A stretch of DNA of 64,000 nucleotides from assembly GCF_033242265.1 (NCBI RefSeq), contig NZ_BTFW01000001.1, positions 2,532,501 through 2,596,500 on the forward strand, given 5' to 3'. Of the stretch, positions 1 through 8,798 are shown piece after piece. This DNA comes from Novosphingobium sp. IK01. GTDB lineage: Bacteria; Pseudomonadota; Alphaproteobacteria; Sphingomonadales; Sphingomonadaceae. Both the position numbers and the translations under genes were made by a program. How positions within the stretch are numbered: the stretch's first letter is position 1; every line of letters begins with the position of its first letter. The notes beneath the pieces are model-generated. The model had not been told where the DNA came from and searched no databases. It saw nothing but the letters and a program-made list of their open reading frames with translations.

Positions 1-665
<665 letters not shown>

Positions 666-772
666 CCCACCATCACCATCAGCCCTGCAAAGGCTACGGT
701 GATAACCGGACGATACAAAAGCCAGACACCCAATCATCGATCTAAAAACAAATCATGTGCGCCCGCTCCATT

Positions 773-888
773 GCCTGGTGACCATAGCGTCTGTGAACCA
801 CCCGATCCCATCTCGAACTCGGCCGTGAAACCAGTCCGCGCCAATGGTACTAACGCTCAAGCGTTGGAAGAGTAGGTCGTCGCCAGGC
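773..888 (+). rRNA. rrf: 5S ribosomal RNA
   Basis: The 5' GCCTGGTG and 3' CGCCAGGC ends pair as helix I, and the internal CCCGATCCCATCTCGAACTC is the conserved loop region of 5S rRNA. It lies about 110 bases after the 23S gene, as in other alphaproteobacterial rrn operons. Confidence 0.95.
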
Positions 889-940
889 ATTGAAGCCGGC
901 GCACACGATTAAAAACCCATCACAATCTCATTCAACAAAT

Positions 941-974
941 CGGCCCCAAGGCAAAAACGCCAAGGGGCCGTTTT
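941..974 (+). terminator. Hairpin with T tail between 5S and tRNA-fMet
   Basis: CGGCCCC (941-947) pairs with GGGGCCG (964-970), with an inner GGC/GCC stem and a TTTT tail. It has the shape of an intrinsic terminator yet stands upstream of the tRNA that normally ends this operon, so it may be a partial terminator or a processing hairpin. Confidence 0.55.
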
Positions 975-982
975 GCTATCAT

Positions 983-1059
<77 letters not shown>

Positions 1060-1073
1060 TACCAACACACGCC

Positions 1074-1103
1074 AAGCCGTCTCCACACAGAGGCGGCTTT
1101 TTT
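1074..1103 (+). terminator. Intrinsic terminator of the rrn operon
   Basis: AAGCCG (1074-1079) pairs with CGGCTT (1094-1099), extended by CTC/GAG around a CACACA loop and followed by a run of T to 1103. It stands 15 bases after the tRNA and is the likely end of the rRNA transcript. Confidence 0.85.
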
Positions 1104-1130
1104 GCGTTCCGGCCTCGCTGCCCCTCCACC

Positions 1131-1171
1131 ACCCGCTTCGCGGGCGGTCCCCCTCCCCGTGAACGGGGAGG
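1131..1171. repeat. Double palindrome, REP-like
   Basis: Two adjacent palindromes: CCCGC-TTC-GCGGG (1132-1144), and CCTCCCCG facing CGGGGAGG across TGAA (1152-1171). The second core recurs with a different loop in the larger inverted repeat at 12744-12849, so it looks like a dispersed element rather than a copA control site. Confidence 0.55.
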
Positions 1172-1178
1172 AGCGGGG

Positions 1179-1209
1179 TTGACCTTGACATTGTGTCAGG
1201 GGCTATTCG
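1179..1209 (+). promoter_or_regulatory. MerR-type (CueR-like) promoter/operator of the copper ATPase
   Basis: A -35 TTGACC (1179-1184) is separated by 19 bp from a weak -10 TATTCG (1204-1209). The long spacer holds a dyad, CCTTGACA (1183-1190) facing TGTCAGGG (1194-1201). A 19-20 bp spacer with a centred dyad is the hallmark of promoters twisted open by MerR-family activators. The regulator gene sits at the end of the same unit (3598). The predicted start, near 1216, would leave almost no leader before the ribosome site GAAGGAG at 1216-1222. Confidence 0.55.
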
Positions 1210-1228
1210 GGGTGCGAAGGAGTGATGG

Positions 1229-3601
1229 ATGAACGACTCGCATCGCCATGAAGGGCATTGCTGCGGCGGCAAGGCGCCGGAAACGGGTTCCCAACCGGGC
1301 AAGGTGACTGACCCGGTTTGCGGGATGATCGTCGATCCGGCCGTGACCCCGCATCATGCCGAACATCAGGGCAAGACCTTCCATTTTTGCGGTGCGGGGT
1401 GTCGTGCGAAATTCATCGCCGATCCGGACAAGTTTCTGGGTGATCGCCCGGCGCCGCCGGTGGAAGCCCCGCCCGGTTCGATCTGGATCTGCCCGATGCA
1501 TCCTGAAATCCGGCAGGAGGGGCCGGGCACTTGCCCGATCTGTGGCATGGCGCTCGAACCGGAGGCCCCCACGCTCGATGATGGGCCCAATCCCGAACTG
1601 GTCGATTTCACCCGCCGCCTCAAGGTCAGTGCGGTGCTGGCGGTGCCCTTGCTGCTGCTCTCGATGGGGGCGGAGATGCTGGGGCTTCATCTCGTGCCGA
1701 TGGCCTGGTCTCCCTGGATACAACTTCTGCTGAGCGCGCCGATCGTGCTTTGGGCGGGGCGGCCTTTCTTCGAGCGGGGCTGGGCCTCGCTCGGAAGTCG
1801 TCACTACAACATGTTCACCCTGATCATGATCGGGGTGGGGGCGGCCTTTGGCTACAGTCTGGTGGCGACGATGGCGCCGGGGCTGTTTCCGGCGTCGTTC
1901 CATGATCATGCCGGGATGGTGCCGGTCTATTACGAGGCGGCGGGCGTGGTCGTGACGCTGGTCCTGCTGGGGCAGGTGCTGGAACTGCGCGCGCGGGCGG
2001 CGACGGGGCGGGCGATCCGCGCGCTGCTCGATCTTGCGCCCAAGACCGCGCGGCGGATCGGGGCGGATGGGGGCGAGCATGACGTGCCACTGGCCGAGAT
2101 CGAAAAGGGCGACCATCTGCGTGTCCGGCCCGGAGAGGCCGTGCCGGTCGACGGGGTGGTGCTCGAAGGGCGCTCCGCGGTCGATGAAGCGATGCTGACG
2201 GGCGAGCCTGCGCCCGTGCTCAAGACACCCGGCGCGGCGCTGACCGGGGGGACGGTCAACGGGACCGGAAGCCTCGTCATGGAAGCGCAGGCGGTGGGCT
2301 CCGAAACCATGCTGTCGCGGATCGTGGCGATGGTGGCCAATGCGCAGCGCAGCCGCGCGCCGATCCAGGCGGTGGCGGATCGCATTTCGGGGTGGTTCGT
2401 GCCGCTGGTGGTGCTGGTGGCGGCCATCACGTTCGTTGTCTGGAATCTGGTCGGGCCCGAGCCGCGTTTCGGCCATGCCCTGCTCAATGCGATTGCCGTG
2501 CTGGTCATTGCCTGCCCCTGTGCGCTGGGGCTGGCGACGCCGATGTCGATCATGGTGGGGACCGGGCGCGGCGCGCAAGCCGGGGTTCTGGTCAAGGATG
2601 CCGAAGCCTTGCAGGCGCTCGACAAGGTCGACACGCTGGTGATCGACAAGACCGGCACGCTGACCCAGGGCAAGCCGAAGCTGATCGCGGTGGAGGTGCA
2701 GGACGGGTTTGCGGCAGATGAAGTTCTGGCGCTGGCGGCGGCGGTCGAGGCAAATTCGGAGCACCCGCTGGCCCTCGCGATCCTTGCCGGTGCGCGTGAA
2801 CGGGGATTGCACCCCGCCCCTGTCGAGGGCTTTGCCTCGCAGACCGGCATGGGCATCAGTGGCCGGGTCGAGGGGCGCGAGGTCGCGGTCGGCAATGCGG
2901 CGCAGATGCGGCGTGTCGGCGCCGATACGGCCGGGCTGGAGGCCGTGGCCGAGGGCTATCGCGCGCAAGGGGGCGGGGTGATGCTGGTGGCTGTCGATGG
3001 CCGGGCCGCCGGGCTCGTCGCGGTGGCTGACCCGATCCGCGATACCGCACGCGAGGCGATTGCAGCCTTGCGCGCGCAGGGCCTGCGGATCGTCATGCTG
3101 ACCGGCGACAGCCGGGGAACGGCACAAGCCGTTGCCTCGGCGATTGGCGGGATCGACGAGGTTCATGCCGAACTCAGGCCCGAGGACAAGGCGCGGATCG
3201 TCGGTGAACTCAAGGGCAGGGGCGCGCGCGTGGCGATGGCCGGCGACGGGATCAACGATGCCCCCGCGCTGGCGGCGGCCGATGTCGGCGTGGCGATGGG
3301 GACGGGAACCGATGTGGCCATCGAGAGCGCGGGGATCACGCTGACCAGCGGCGACCTGTCGGCGCTGGTGCGGGCAGTTCGTCTGGCCCGCGCGACGATG
3401 GCGAACATTCGCCAGAACCTGTTCTTCTCGTTCGTGTTCAACGGAATGGGGGTGCCGGTGGCCGCCGGGGTACTCTATCCGGTGACCGGAACGCTGCTCT
3501 CGCCGATGTTCGCGGGGGCGGCGATGGCGCTTTCGTCGTTCACGGTCGTCGTCAACGCGCTGCGGTTGAACGGGGTGCGTCTGGAGGGGGCGGGATCATG
3601 A
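1229..3601 (+). CDS. copA: Copper-translocating P1B-type ATPase
   Basis: This 790-residue inner-membrane pump exports Cu(I) with ATP. The N-terminus has a His-rich start, a YHS domain (DPVCGM) and a heavy-metal-binding domain (CPMHPE, then CPICGM) in place of the usual ferredoxin-like HMA domains. The core has the CPC ion-path motif at residues 429-431, the phosphorylation motif DKTGTLT from D473, the HP motif at 512-513 and GDGINDAP from G672. The start at 1229 follows the ribosome site GAAGGAG by 6 bases. The stop overlaps the start of the next gene, a CueR-like regulator, through ATGA, so the two are cotranscribed. Copper is inferred from the CPC motif and the CueR-type partner; silver is possible. 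Confidence 0.95.
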   Translation: MNDSHRHEGHCCGGKAPETGSQPGKVTDPVCGMIVDPAVTPHHAEHQGKTFHFCGAGCRAKFIADPDKFLGDRPAPPVEAPPGSIWICPMHPEIRQEGPGTCPICGMALEPEAPTLDDGPNPELVDFTRRLKVSAVLAVPLLLLSMGAEMLGLHLVPMAWSPWIQLLLSAPIVLWAGRPFFERGWASLGSRHYNMFTLIMIGVGAAFGYSLVATMAPGLFPASFHDHAGMVPVYYEAAGVVVTLVLLGQVLELRARAATGRAIRALLDLAPKTARRIGADGGEHDVPLAEIEKGDHLRVRPGEAVPVDGVVLEGRSAVDEAMLTGEPAPVLKTPGAALTGGTVNGTGSLVMEAQAVGSETMLSRIVAMVANAQRSRAPIQAVADRISGWFVPLVVLVAAITFVVWNLVGPEPRFGHALLNAIAVLVIACPCALGLATPMSIMVGTGRGAQAGVLVKDAEALQALDKVDTLVIDKTGTLTQGKPKLIAVEVQDGFAADEVLALAAAVEANSEHPLALAILAGARERGLHPAPVEGFASQTGMGISGRVEGREVAVGNAAQMRRVGADTAGLEAVAEGYRAQGGGVMLVAVDGRAAGLVAVADPIRDTAREAIAALRAQGLRIVMLTGDSRGTAQAVASAIGGIDEVHAELRPEDKARIVGELKGRGARVAMAGDGINDAPALAAADVGVAMGTGTDVAIESAGITLTSGDLSALVRAVRLARATMANIRQNLFFSFVFNGMGVPVAAGVLYPVTGTLLSPMFAGAAMALSSFTVVVNALRLNGVRLEGAGS

Positions 3602-3984
3602 ACATCGGGCAGGCTGCCGAGGCGAGCGGGGTCTCGCAACGCATGATCCGCCATTACGAGAAGATCGGCCTGATCCCGCCGCCGCCCCGGCGCGACAGCG
3701 GCTATCGCGACTATGCGCAGGCCGATGTCCACCGCCTGCGCTTCATCGCCAATGCGCGCGATCTGGGGTTCCCGATCGAGGAGATCCGTGCCCTGCTCAA
3801 TCTCTGGCAGGACCGGGACCGGGCGAGCGGCGACGTCAAGGCGCTGGCGCTCGCCCGGGCCGGGGAACTGGGGCGCAAGGCGGCCTCGATCGAGGCCATG
3901 CGGGCGACCCTGCTTGATCTGGCCGAGGCCTGTCACGGGGATTCGCGGCCCGACTGCCCGATCCTCGACCGGCTGACGGGGTGA
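3598..3984 (+). CDS. cueR: MerR-family copper-responsive regulator (CueR/HmrR type)
   Basis: A 128-residue activator with an N-terminal winged-helix of MerR type ([20 protein letters not shown]), a long dimerisation helix and a C-terminal metal loop. Cys112 and Cys120 lie in [10 protein letters not shown], the same spacing and positions as the two Cu(I)-binding cysteines of E. coli CueR. It overlaps the ATPase stop by four bases and probably acts on the dyad promoter at 1179-1209. That would make a self-controlled unit in which the pump is read before its own activator. Confidence 0.93.
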   Translation: MNIGQAAEASGVSQRMIRHYEKIGLIPPPPRRDSGYRDYAQADVHRLRFIANARDLGFPIEEIRALLNLWQDRDRASGDVKALALARAGELGRKAASIEAMRATLLDLAEACHGDSRPDCPILDRLTG

Positions 3985-4000
3985 ATCCTGCTTCGGGCTC

Positions 4001-4342
4001 TCAGAGAATTTCGGCGACCTTTTCCTTGGGGCGGCACAGGCGCACGCCCTTGTCGGTTTCGACCAGCGGGCGCTCGATCAGGCGCGGCTCGGCGGCCATG
4101 GCGGCCAGCACGGTGGCGTCGTCCGCATCGGGCAGGCCGCGTTCCTGTGCGTCGGTGCCCTTGAGGCGCAGGCCCTCTTGCGGGGTGATCCCGGCATCGC
4201 GGTAGAGCTGGGCGAGCTTTTCCGCGCTCGGCGGGGTCTTCAAATATTCGATCACGGTCACTTCGGCCCCGGCTTCGTGGAGCAGGGCGAGCGTGTTGCG
4301 CGAGGTGCCGCAGGCGGGGTTGTGCCAGATCGTGGCCTTCAT
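4001..4342 (-). CDS. arsC: Arsenate reductase, glutaredoxin-coupled ArsC type
   Basis: A 113-residue thioredoxin-fold protein. HNPACGTSRN holds the catalytic Cys11, and the C-terminal RPLVETDKGVRLCRP carries the arginine region expected in E. coli-type ArsC. It is about 28 residues shorter than the E. coli plasmid protein, as in many chromosomal members. The ATG at 4342 follows AGGAG at a good distance; a longer upstream frame is spurious. It lies 23 bases after the 2Fe-2S subunit gene, in the same minus-strand run as dacB. The true arsenic operon is elsewhere (25784-27758), so arsenate as the substrate here is inferred from family only; YffB/Spx-like roles are possible. Confidence 0.85.
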   Translation of the reverse strand: MKATIWHNPACGTSRNTLALLHEAGAEVTVIEYLKTPPSAEKLAQLYRDAGITPQEGLRLKGTDAQERGLPDADDATVLAAMAAEPRLIERPLVETDKGVRLCRPKEKVAEIL

Positions 4343-4365
4343 GATGATCTCCTGATGGGGGCGGC

Positions 4366-4875
4366 CTAGAAGCCGGGTGTCGTGGCGGTGGTGGGCGCGG
4401 GCAGGGGGGCTGCGTGTTCCTGTCCGCGCAGGATGTGGCCCGCGCGCTGGACCGCCCGCACGAGGCGGGGCTGGACTCCGCAGCGGCAGACATGGGGCAG
4501 CGCGGCGGCAATGTCGGCCTCGCTGGGGTCGCTGTTGTGGGCGAGCAGGGCGGCGGCGGCCATGATCAGGCCCGGCGTGCAAAAGCCGCACTGGATCGCC
4601 TGCTCGGCCACGAAGGCCTGCTGGACGGGGTGGCTGCGGTCGGGCGAGAGACCCTCGATGGTGGTCACGCTGCGGCCCTCGGCCTCGCCCAGCGAGAGTG
4701 TGCAACTGGGCATGGCCTGTCCGTCGACGATCACCGTGCAGGCCCCGCATTCGCCGGTGCCGCAGCCATATTTGGTGCCGGTGAGGTTGGCCGCGTCGCG
4801 CAGCGCCCAGAGCAGCGGGGTATCGTCGGGCAGCCGGATTTCGAGGGGCTGGGAGTTGAGGGTGAGGCTGGCCAT
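4366..4875 (-). CDS. 2Fe-2S small subunit of a molybdenum hydroxylase (IorA-like)
   Basis: A 169-residue protein of the xanthine oxidase family small-subunit type. The plant-ferredoxin cluster ligands are Cys38, Cys43, Cys46 and Cys58, and the second cluster uses Cys96, Cys99, Cys130 and Cys132. It should pass electrons from a molybdopterin large subunit to an acceptor. No large subunit or FAD subunit is present in this window, since the neighbours are arsC and dacB. The partner must be encoded elsewhere or the gene is a remnant. The short proline/threonine-rich tail after residue 150 is not part of the fold. Confidence 0.88.
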   Translation of the reverse strand: MASLTLNSQPLEIRLPDDTPLLWALRDAANLTGTKYGCGTGECGACTVIVDGQAMPSCTLSLGEAEGRSVTTIEGLSPDRSHPVQQAFVAEQAIQCGFCTPGLIMAAAALLAHNSDPSEADIAAALPHVCRCGVQPRLVRAVQRAGHILRGQEHAAPLPAPTTATTPGF

Positions 4876-4889
4876 GGCAGGGTTCGGGC

Positions 4890-6323
4890 CTAGAACGCGG
4901 CGGCCAGCGCCAGCAGGAGCGAATCGATGGCAGGCGTTGCGCTTTTCCCTTCGGGCAGGTCGTTGACGAGCACCGCGAAAGTCAGCACGCGGCCACTGGC
5001 GGCGGGGAAGGTTCCGGCCAGCGCCTGCGTGCCCATCAGGGTGCCGGTCTTGGCGCGCAGCTGGCCTTCGAGCGCGGTGCCGCGCAGCCGCCCCTTCAGC
5101 GTGCCATTCTGCCCGGCGATGGGCCATCCGGCCTGCCACAGCGGGCCCCAGGGCTGGGCGAGGCCCCAGCGCAGCAGCGCGACGAGCGCGCGCGGGCTGG
5201 TGCGGTTGTAGGTCGACATGCCCGAGCCATCGTAAAGGCTGGTGCTGCCGGGCGGAAGCTGCGCCGGGGCCAGCGCCGCCTGCCGCGCGGCAAGGCCATC
5301 GGCGACCGTGCCCGAGGCGCCCAGCCGCCGCAGCAAGAGTTCGGCATGAAGGTTCTGGCTTTGCCGCAAGGTGAGCGCCACATCTTCGGCGAGCGGCGGC
5401 GGGACAAGCCGGGCGAGGGGCGTTGAGGATGGGGGCTGCGGGGGGGCGCTGCGGTGGCGGGCCAGCGCCGGGCCGGAAACCCTGATCCCGCGCGCGACCA
5501 GCATTGCGCGCAGCACGGCGGCGGCATGGGCCGCCGGATCGGCCAGCGCGAGGGGCACGGTCAGGGCCTGCCCCGCCGGGATCGTGCCGGCCACCTGCCA
5601 TGTGTCGCTGCCCACGGCCATCTGCCGGGTGAACGGCGCGCCGCCGCCCGTCTGGCTCACTACCGTGCCGCTGATCGTCACGCCGGGGGGCGCGGCCAGC
5701 ACGGCGGGGCTACCCGGCGCGCCACTGGCGATGGGCAGGATGGCCAGATTGTCGTCGAGCGTGAGCGCCGAGATCGCCGTGCCCGAGCCGGTGGCCATGT
5801 TGTCCCAGCTCATGCCCGAGGGCCAGCGTTCATCGGCCATCGCGCTGTCGTCGCCGATCACCCGCGCGACGCGGGCGCCCCTGCCCAGCCGGCTGGCGAG
5901 GGCATCGGCGAGGGTGGACAGGCAATCTTGCGTGCAGTCGCTCGCTGAAGACAGCCGGGCATCGCCATGGCCGCGCAGCACCACGTCGGGCGCGCGCGCC
6001 GGGCCTTCGAGCACGACATCAGCCCCGCCGGTCGCATCGGGCGCGGTGGGATCGGGCAGCAGGGCGAGCGCGGCGGCGGTGGTGAACAGCTTGGTGGTCG
6101 AGGCCGGGACCATCCGCTGGTCGGCACTGGCCTGCGCCAGCACGGCGCCCTTGTCGTCGACCACCAGCAACCCCATCCGCGCGCCTTGTGGCAGCGCGGC
6201 GAGCGCCACGGCGACCGGATCGGTGCGGGCGGCAGGGGTGCGGGCTTGCACAGGGGCCAGAGCCGGACCAGCCAGCAGCATGGCCACGCACCCGAGCGGG
6301 GCAAGAAGATGGCGGACGATCAT
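4890..6323 (-). CDS. dacB: D-alanyl-D-alanine carboxypeptidase/endopeptidase (PBP4 family)
   Basis: A 477-residue periplasmic peptidoglycan hydrolase of the S13 family. The start encodes a signal peptide (LAPLGCVAMLLAGPALA, cleaved near residue 28). The three penicillin-binding motifs are present: STTK in VPASTTKLFTTA, SQN in RQSQNLHAELLL, and KTG in AKTGTLMGTQ. The insertion between the first two motifs is typical of PBP4. It precedes the 2Fe-2S gene by 14 bases in the same direction, although no functional link is evident. Confidence 0.93.
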   Translation of the reverse strand: MIVRHLLAPLGCVAMLLAGPALAPVQARTPAARTDPVAVALAALPQGARMGLLVVDDKGAVLAQASADQRMVPASTTKLFTTAAALALLPDPTAPDATGGADVVLEGPARAPDVVLRGHGDARLSSASDCTQDCLSTLADALASRLGRGARVARVIGDDSAMADERWPSGMSWDNMATGSGTAISALTLDDNLAILPIASGAPGSPAVLAAPPGVTISGTVVSQTGGGAPFTRQMAVGSDTWQVAGTIPAGQALTVPLALADPAAHAAAVLRAMLVARGIRVSGPALARHRSAPPQPPSSTPLARLVPPPLAEDVALTLRQSQNLHAELLLRRLGASGTVADGLAARQAALAPAQLPPGSTSLYDGSGMSTYNRTSPRALVALLRWGLAQPWGPLWQAGWPIAGQNGTLKGRLRGTALEGQLRAKTGTLMGTQALAGTFPAASGRVLTFAVLVNDLPEGKSATPAIDSLLLALAAAF

Positions 6324-6353
6324 GCCCCGGCTTGCCGCGTCAAGGCGCGCCGG

Positions 6354-7208
6354 TCAATTGGCTGGCCAGTTGTCGATCAGGCGCGCCTTGCCCATCTGGG
6401 CGGCCACCAGCACGCGGGCCGGGCGGCTGCCCAGCGCGTCGAGCGCTTCGAGGGTTTCGGCATCGCGCAAGTCGGCATAGTCCACGCGCGAAAACCCGGC
6501 GGCGAGCAACCCGGCGCGCAAGGTGTCGAGCGCTGGCTGGGCCGGGCCCCCTTCGCGCAAGGTGGCGATGGCCGCCTCGATTCCCGTGGGCAGGGCCAGC
6601 GCGGCGGTGCGTTCCTGTGCGGTGAGGTAGCGGTTGCGGCTGCTCATCGCCAGCCCGTCGGCCTCGCGCACGGTGGGCACGCCGATGATCGCATCGACAT
6701 GGGGCGCGGTCAGGTCGAGGTCGCGGGCCATGGCGCGGATGATCGCCAGTTGCTGCCAGTCCTTTTCGCCGAACAGCGCGACATCGGGGCGGACCTGGTT
6801 GAACAGCTTGCACACCACCGTCGCCACGCCGTCGAAATGGCCGGGGCGATTGGCGCCGCACAAGGGCGCGTCCAGCCCGGCGACCGAGACCGTCGTGGCA
6901 AAGCCAGCCGGGTACATCGCCTCGGGCGTGGGGGCCCAGAGCACATCGACACCCTCGGCTTCGAGCAGCGCGGCATCGGCGGCCAACTGGCGCGGATAGG
7001 CGCCGAAATCCTCGTTGGGTCCAAACTGGCGCGGATTGACGAAGATCGAGACCACGACGATGTCGGCACGCGCGCGGGCCTGGCGTACAAGGGTCAGGTG
7101 GCCTTGATGGAGCGCGCCCATGGTAGGCACCAGTGCGACTGTTTTTCCCCCGCTTTTGGAAAGGGCAAGGGCTTGGCGCAAGTCGTCGAGACGAGAGATG
7201 GTTTGCAC
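6354..7208 (-). CDS. panC: Pantothenate synthetase
   Basis: A 284-residue enzyme that joins pantoate and beta-alanine with ATP in the last step of pantothenate synthesis. VPTMGALHQGH holds the HxGH nucleotide motif, VSIFVNPRQF is the conserved pantoate-site segment, and MSSRNRYL is the KMSKS-like loop. The start codon is GTG. It is divergent from mipZ, with about 160 bases between them. Confidence 0.96.
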   Translation of the reverse strand: MQTISRLDDLRQALALSKSGGKTVALVPTMGALHQGHLTLVRQARARADIVVVSIFVNPRQFGPNEDFGAYPRQLAADAALLEAEGVDVLWAPTPEAMYPAGFATTVSVAGLDAPLCGANRPGHFDGVATVVCKLFNQVRPDVALFGEKDWQQLAIIRAMARDLDLTAPHVDAIIGVPTVREADGLAMSSRNRYLTAQERTAALALPTGIEAAIATLREGGPAQPALDTLRAGLLAAGFSRVDYADLRDAETLEALDALGSRPARVLVAAQMGKARLIDNWPAN

Positions 7209-7366
7209 GCTGGCGGGCTCTCCATTAAGCCGGGGAAAGCGGATCCTCGCGGCGGGGCTTTGCCCTAGCGAGGGCTGTCCGCGTGTACAAGGGTCGGCAA
7301 GATCGGGGTTTTAGGGCCGGGATATGTCCGGGCCGCTTTGCAACCAGTCATCGAGAGAGAAAGCGC

Positions 7367-8215
7367 GTGTCGGTAGAGCCTCAAGCTTCGGGTCCTTTCG
7401 CGGGCCCGCATCGCATCGTTTTCGCCAACGAAAAGGGCGGAACCGGCAAGTCGACGACGGCGGTCCATGTCGCCGTGGCGCTGGCCTATCAGGGCGTGCG
7501 TGTCGCCGCGATCGACCTCGACAGCCGTCAGGCCACGCTCCACCGCTATCTGGAAAACCGCGACGAGACCGCGCGCCGCCGCCAGATCCCGCTGCCCAAC
7601 GCCACCCATGCCGTTTTCCGCGAGGACAGCACCGAGGCGCTCGATGCCCTCGTCGCCGATTTCGCGCAGGACCACGATTTCATCATCTTCGACACGCCGG
7701 GCCGCGACGACATGCTCGCCCGCCATGTCGCCACCAGCGCCGACACGCTGGTCACCCCGCTCAACGACAGTTTCGTCGATTTCGACCTGATCGGGCAGGT
7801 CGATGCCGAGACGTTCCGCGTCCGCCGCCTGTCGTTCTATGCCGAGCTGATCTGGGAAACCCGCAAGAAGCGCGCGATGGCCACGATCCGCGATGCGCGC
7901 AAGGACATGGACTGGGTCGTCGTGCGCAACCGCACCCAGCATGTCGAGGCGCGCAACCAGAAGCGCATCGACCAGGCGCTGAACGAACTCTCGCGCCGCG
8001 TGGGCTTCCGCATCTCCAACGGCCTGTCCGAGCGCGTGATCTATCGCGAACTGTTCCCCAGCGGGTTGACCCTGCTCGACAAGGGCTATCTGGGCGAACT
8101 GGGCACCAGCCATCTGGTCGCCCGGCAGGAACTGCGCACGCTCGTCGCCGGTCTCAACCTGCCGATCGCGGCGGCCAAGGCCCATCTGATGGACCAGACG
8201 CGGGGCGCGGCGTGA
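7367..8215 (+). CDS. mipZ: MipZ-like ParA family ATPase, division site positioning
   Basis: A ParA-superfamily ATPase of about 282 residues. NEKGGTGKST is the deviant Walker A motif and FIIFDTPGRDD the Walker B region. In Caulobacter MipZ forms a polar gradient and blocks FtsZ assembly away from midcell; the same role is inferred here. The GTG at 7367 is chosen as start because homologues begin a few residues before RIVFANEKGG. An ATG at 7283 in frame would add 28 basic residues that look untranslated. The stop overlaps the GTG of the J-domain gene (GTGA). Confidence 0.9.
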   Translation: MSVEPQASGPFAGPHRIVFANEKGGTGKSTTAVHVAVALAYQGVRVAAIDLDSRQATLHRYLENRDETARRRQIPLPNATHAVFREDSTEALDALVADFAQDHDFIIFDTPGRDDMLARHVATSADTLVTPLNDSFVDFDLIGQVDAETFRVRRLSFYAELIWETRKKRAMATIRDARKDMDWVVVRNRTQHVEARNQKRIDQALNELSRRVGFRISNGLSERVIYRELFPSGLTLLDKGYLGELGTSHLVARQELRTLVAGLNLPIAAAKAHLMDQTRGAA

Positions 8216-8532
8216 TCAAGCTGCTCTGGCTGGCGGCGCTGGTCTGCGCCCTGGTCCGCCTGCTGACCGGGCATTGGCCCTGGGAAAAGAAATGGGGGGA
8301 ACTGGCCGGGCGCGCCCCGCATTCGGGCACGCTTCGTTCGGGTATGCAGGGCAAGGCCTGCAATCTTCTGGGAGTGGCCCCCGATGCAAGCCGTGAACAG
8401 ATCATCGAGGCGCACCGCCGCCTCATCGCCATGGTTCACCCCGACCGGGGCGGCACCAACGAGGCCGTCCACGAGGCCAATGCCGCGCGCGACCTGCTGC
8501 TCGCCCGCCTTGCGGAAACCGCGCAGCGCTAG
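8212..8532 (+). CDS. Membrane-anchored J-domain protein
   Basis: A 106-residue protein that begins with GTG inside the mipZ stop codon. One N-terminal membrane helix (LLWLAALVCALVRLL) is followed by a short J domain with the HPD motif in AMVHPDRGG, so the DnaK-stimulating side faces the cytoplasm. The layout, one helix plus a terminal J domain, resembles mitochondrial Tim14/Pam18. It is translationally coupled to mipZ; the client is unknown. Confidence 0.85.
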   Translation: MIKLLWLAALVCALVRLLTGHWPWEKKWGELAGRAPHSGTLRSGMQGKACNLLGVAPDASREQIIEAHRRLIAMVHPDRGGTNEAVHEANAARDLLLARLAETAQR

Positions 8533-8606
8533 GCGGCGTGGACACATTCTGATCCTTGATGCGAACCCTGACGTTTGGAACAAAACAGGGTTGCCTGAAT
8601 TGTATT

Positions 8607-8697
8607 CGTCATCCCCGCGAAGGCGGGGATCCAGTTGCGACGGCTGCGCATGCACACGGGGCACGGAATCTGGATTCCCGCCTTCGCGGGAATGACG
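8607..8697. repeat. REP-type palindromic pair
   Basis: Two related palindromes in opposite orientation, CCCCGCGAAGGCGGGG near 8612 and CCCGCCTTCGCGGG near 8677, are bordered by CGTCAT and ATGACG. This is the common CGTCATTCCCGCGAAGGCGG class of dispersed repeat found in many proteobacteria. It stands after the J-domain gene and may act as a 3' mRNA hairpin. Confidence 0.8.
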
Positions 8698-8798
8698 GGA
8701 GATGGATCAACCATCTCCCGGTACTGTCTTGCAGAATCCCGACAGCCGCGAATTTTTCCGCGTAATCCAAGGTTTTTTCGTCCGATCGGCAGGCCCGC

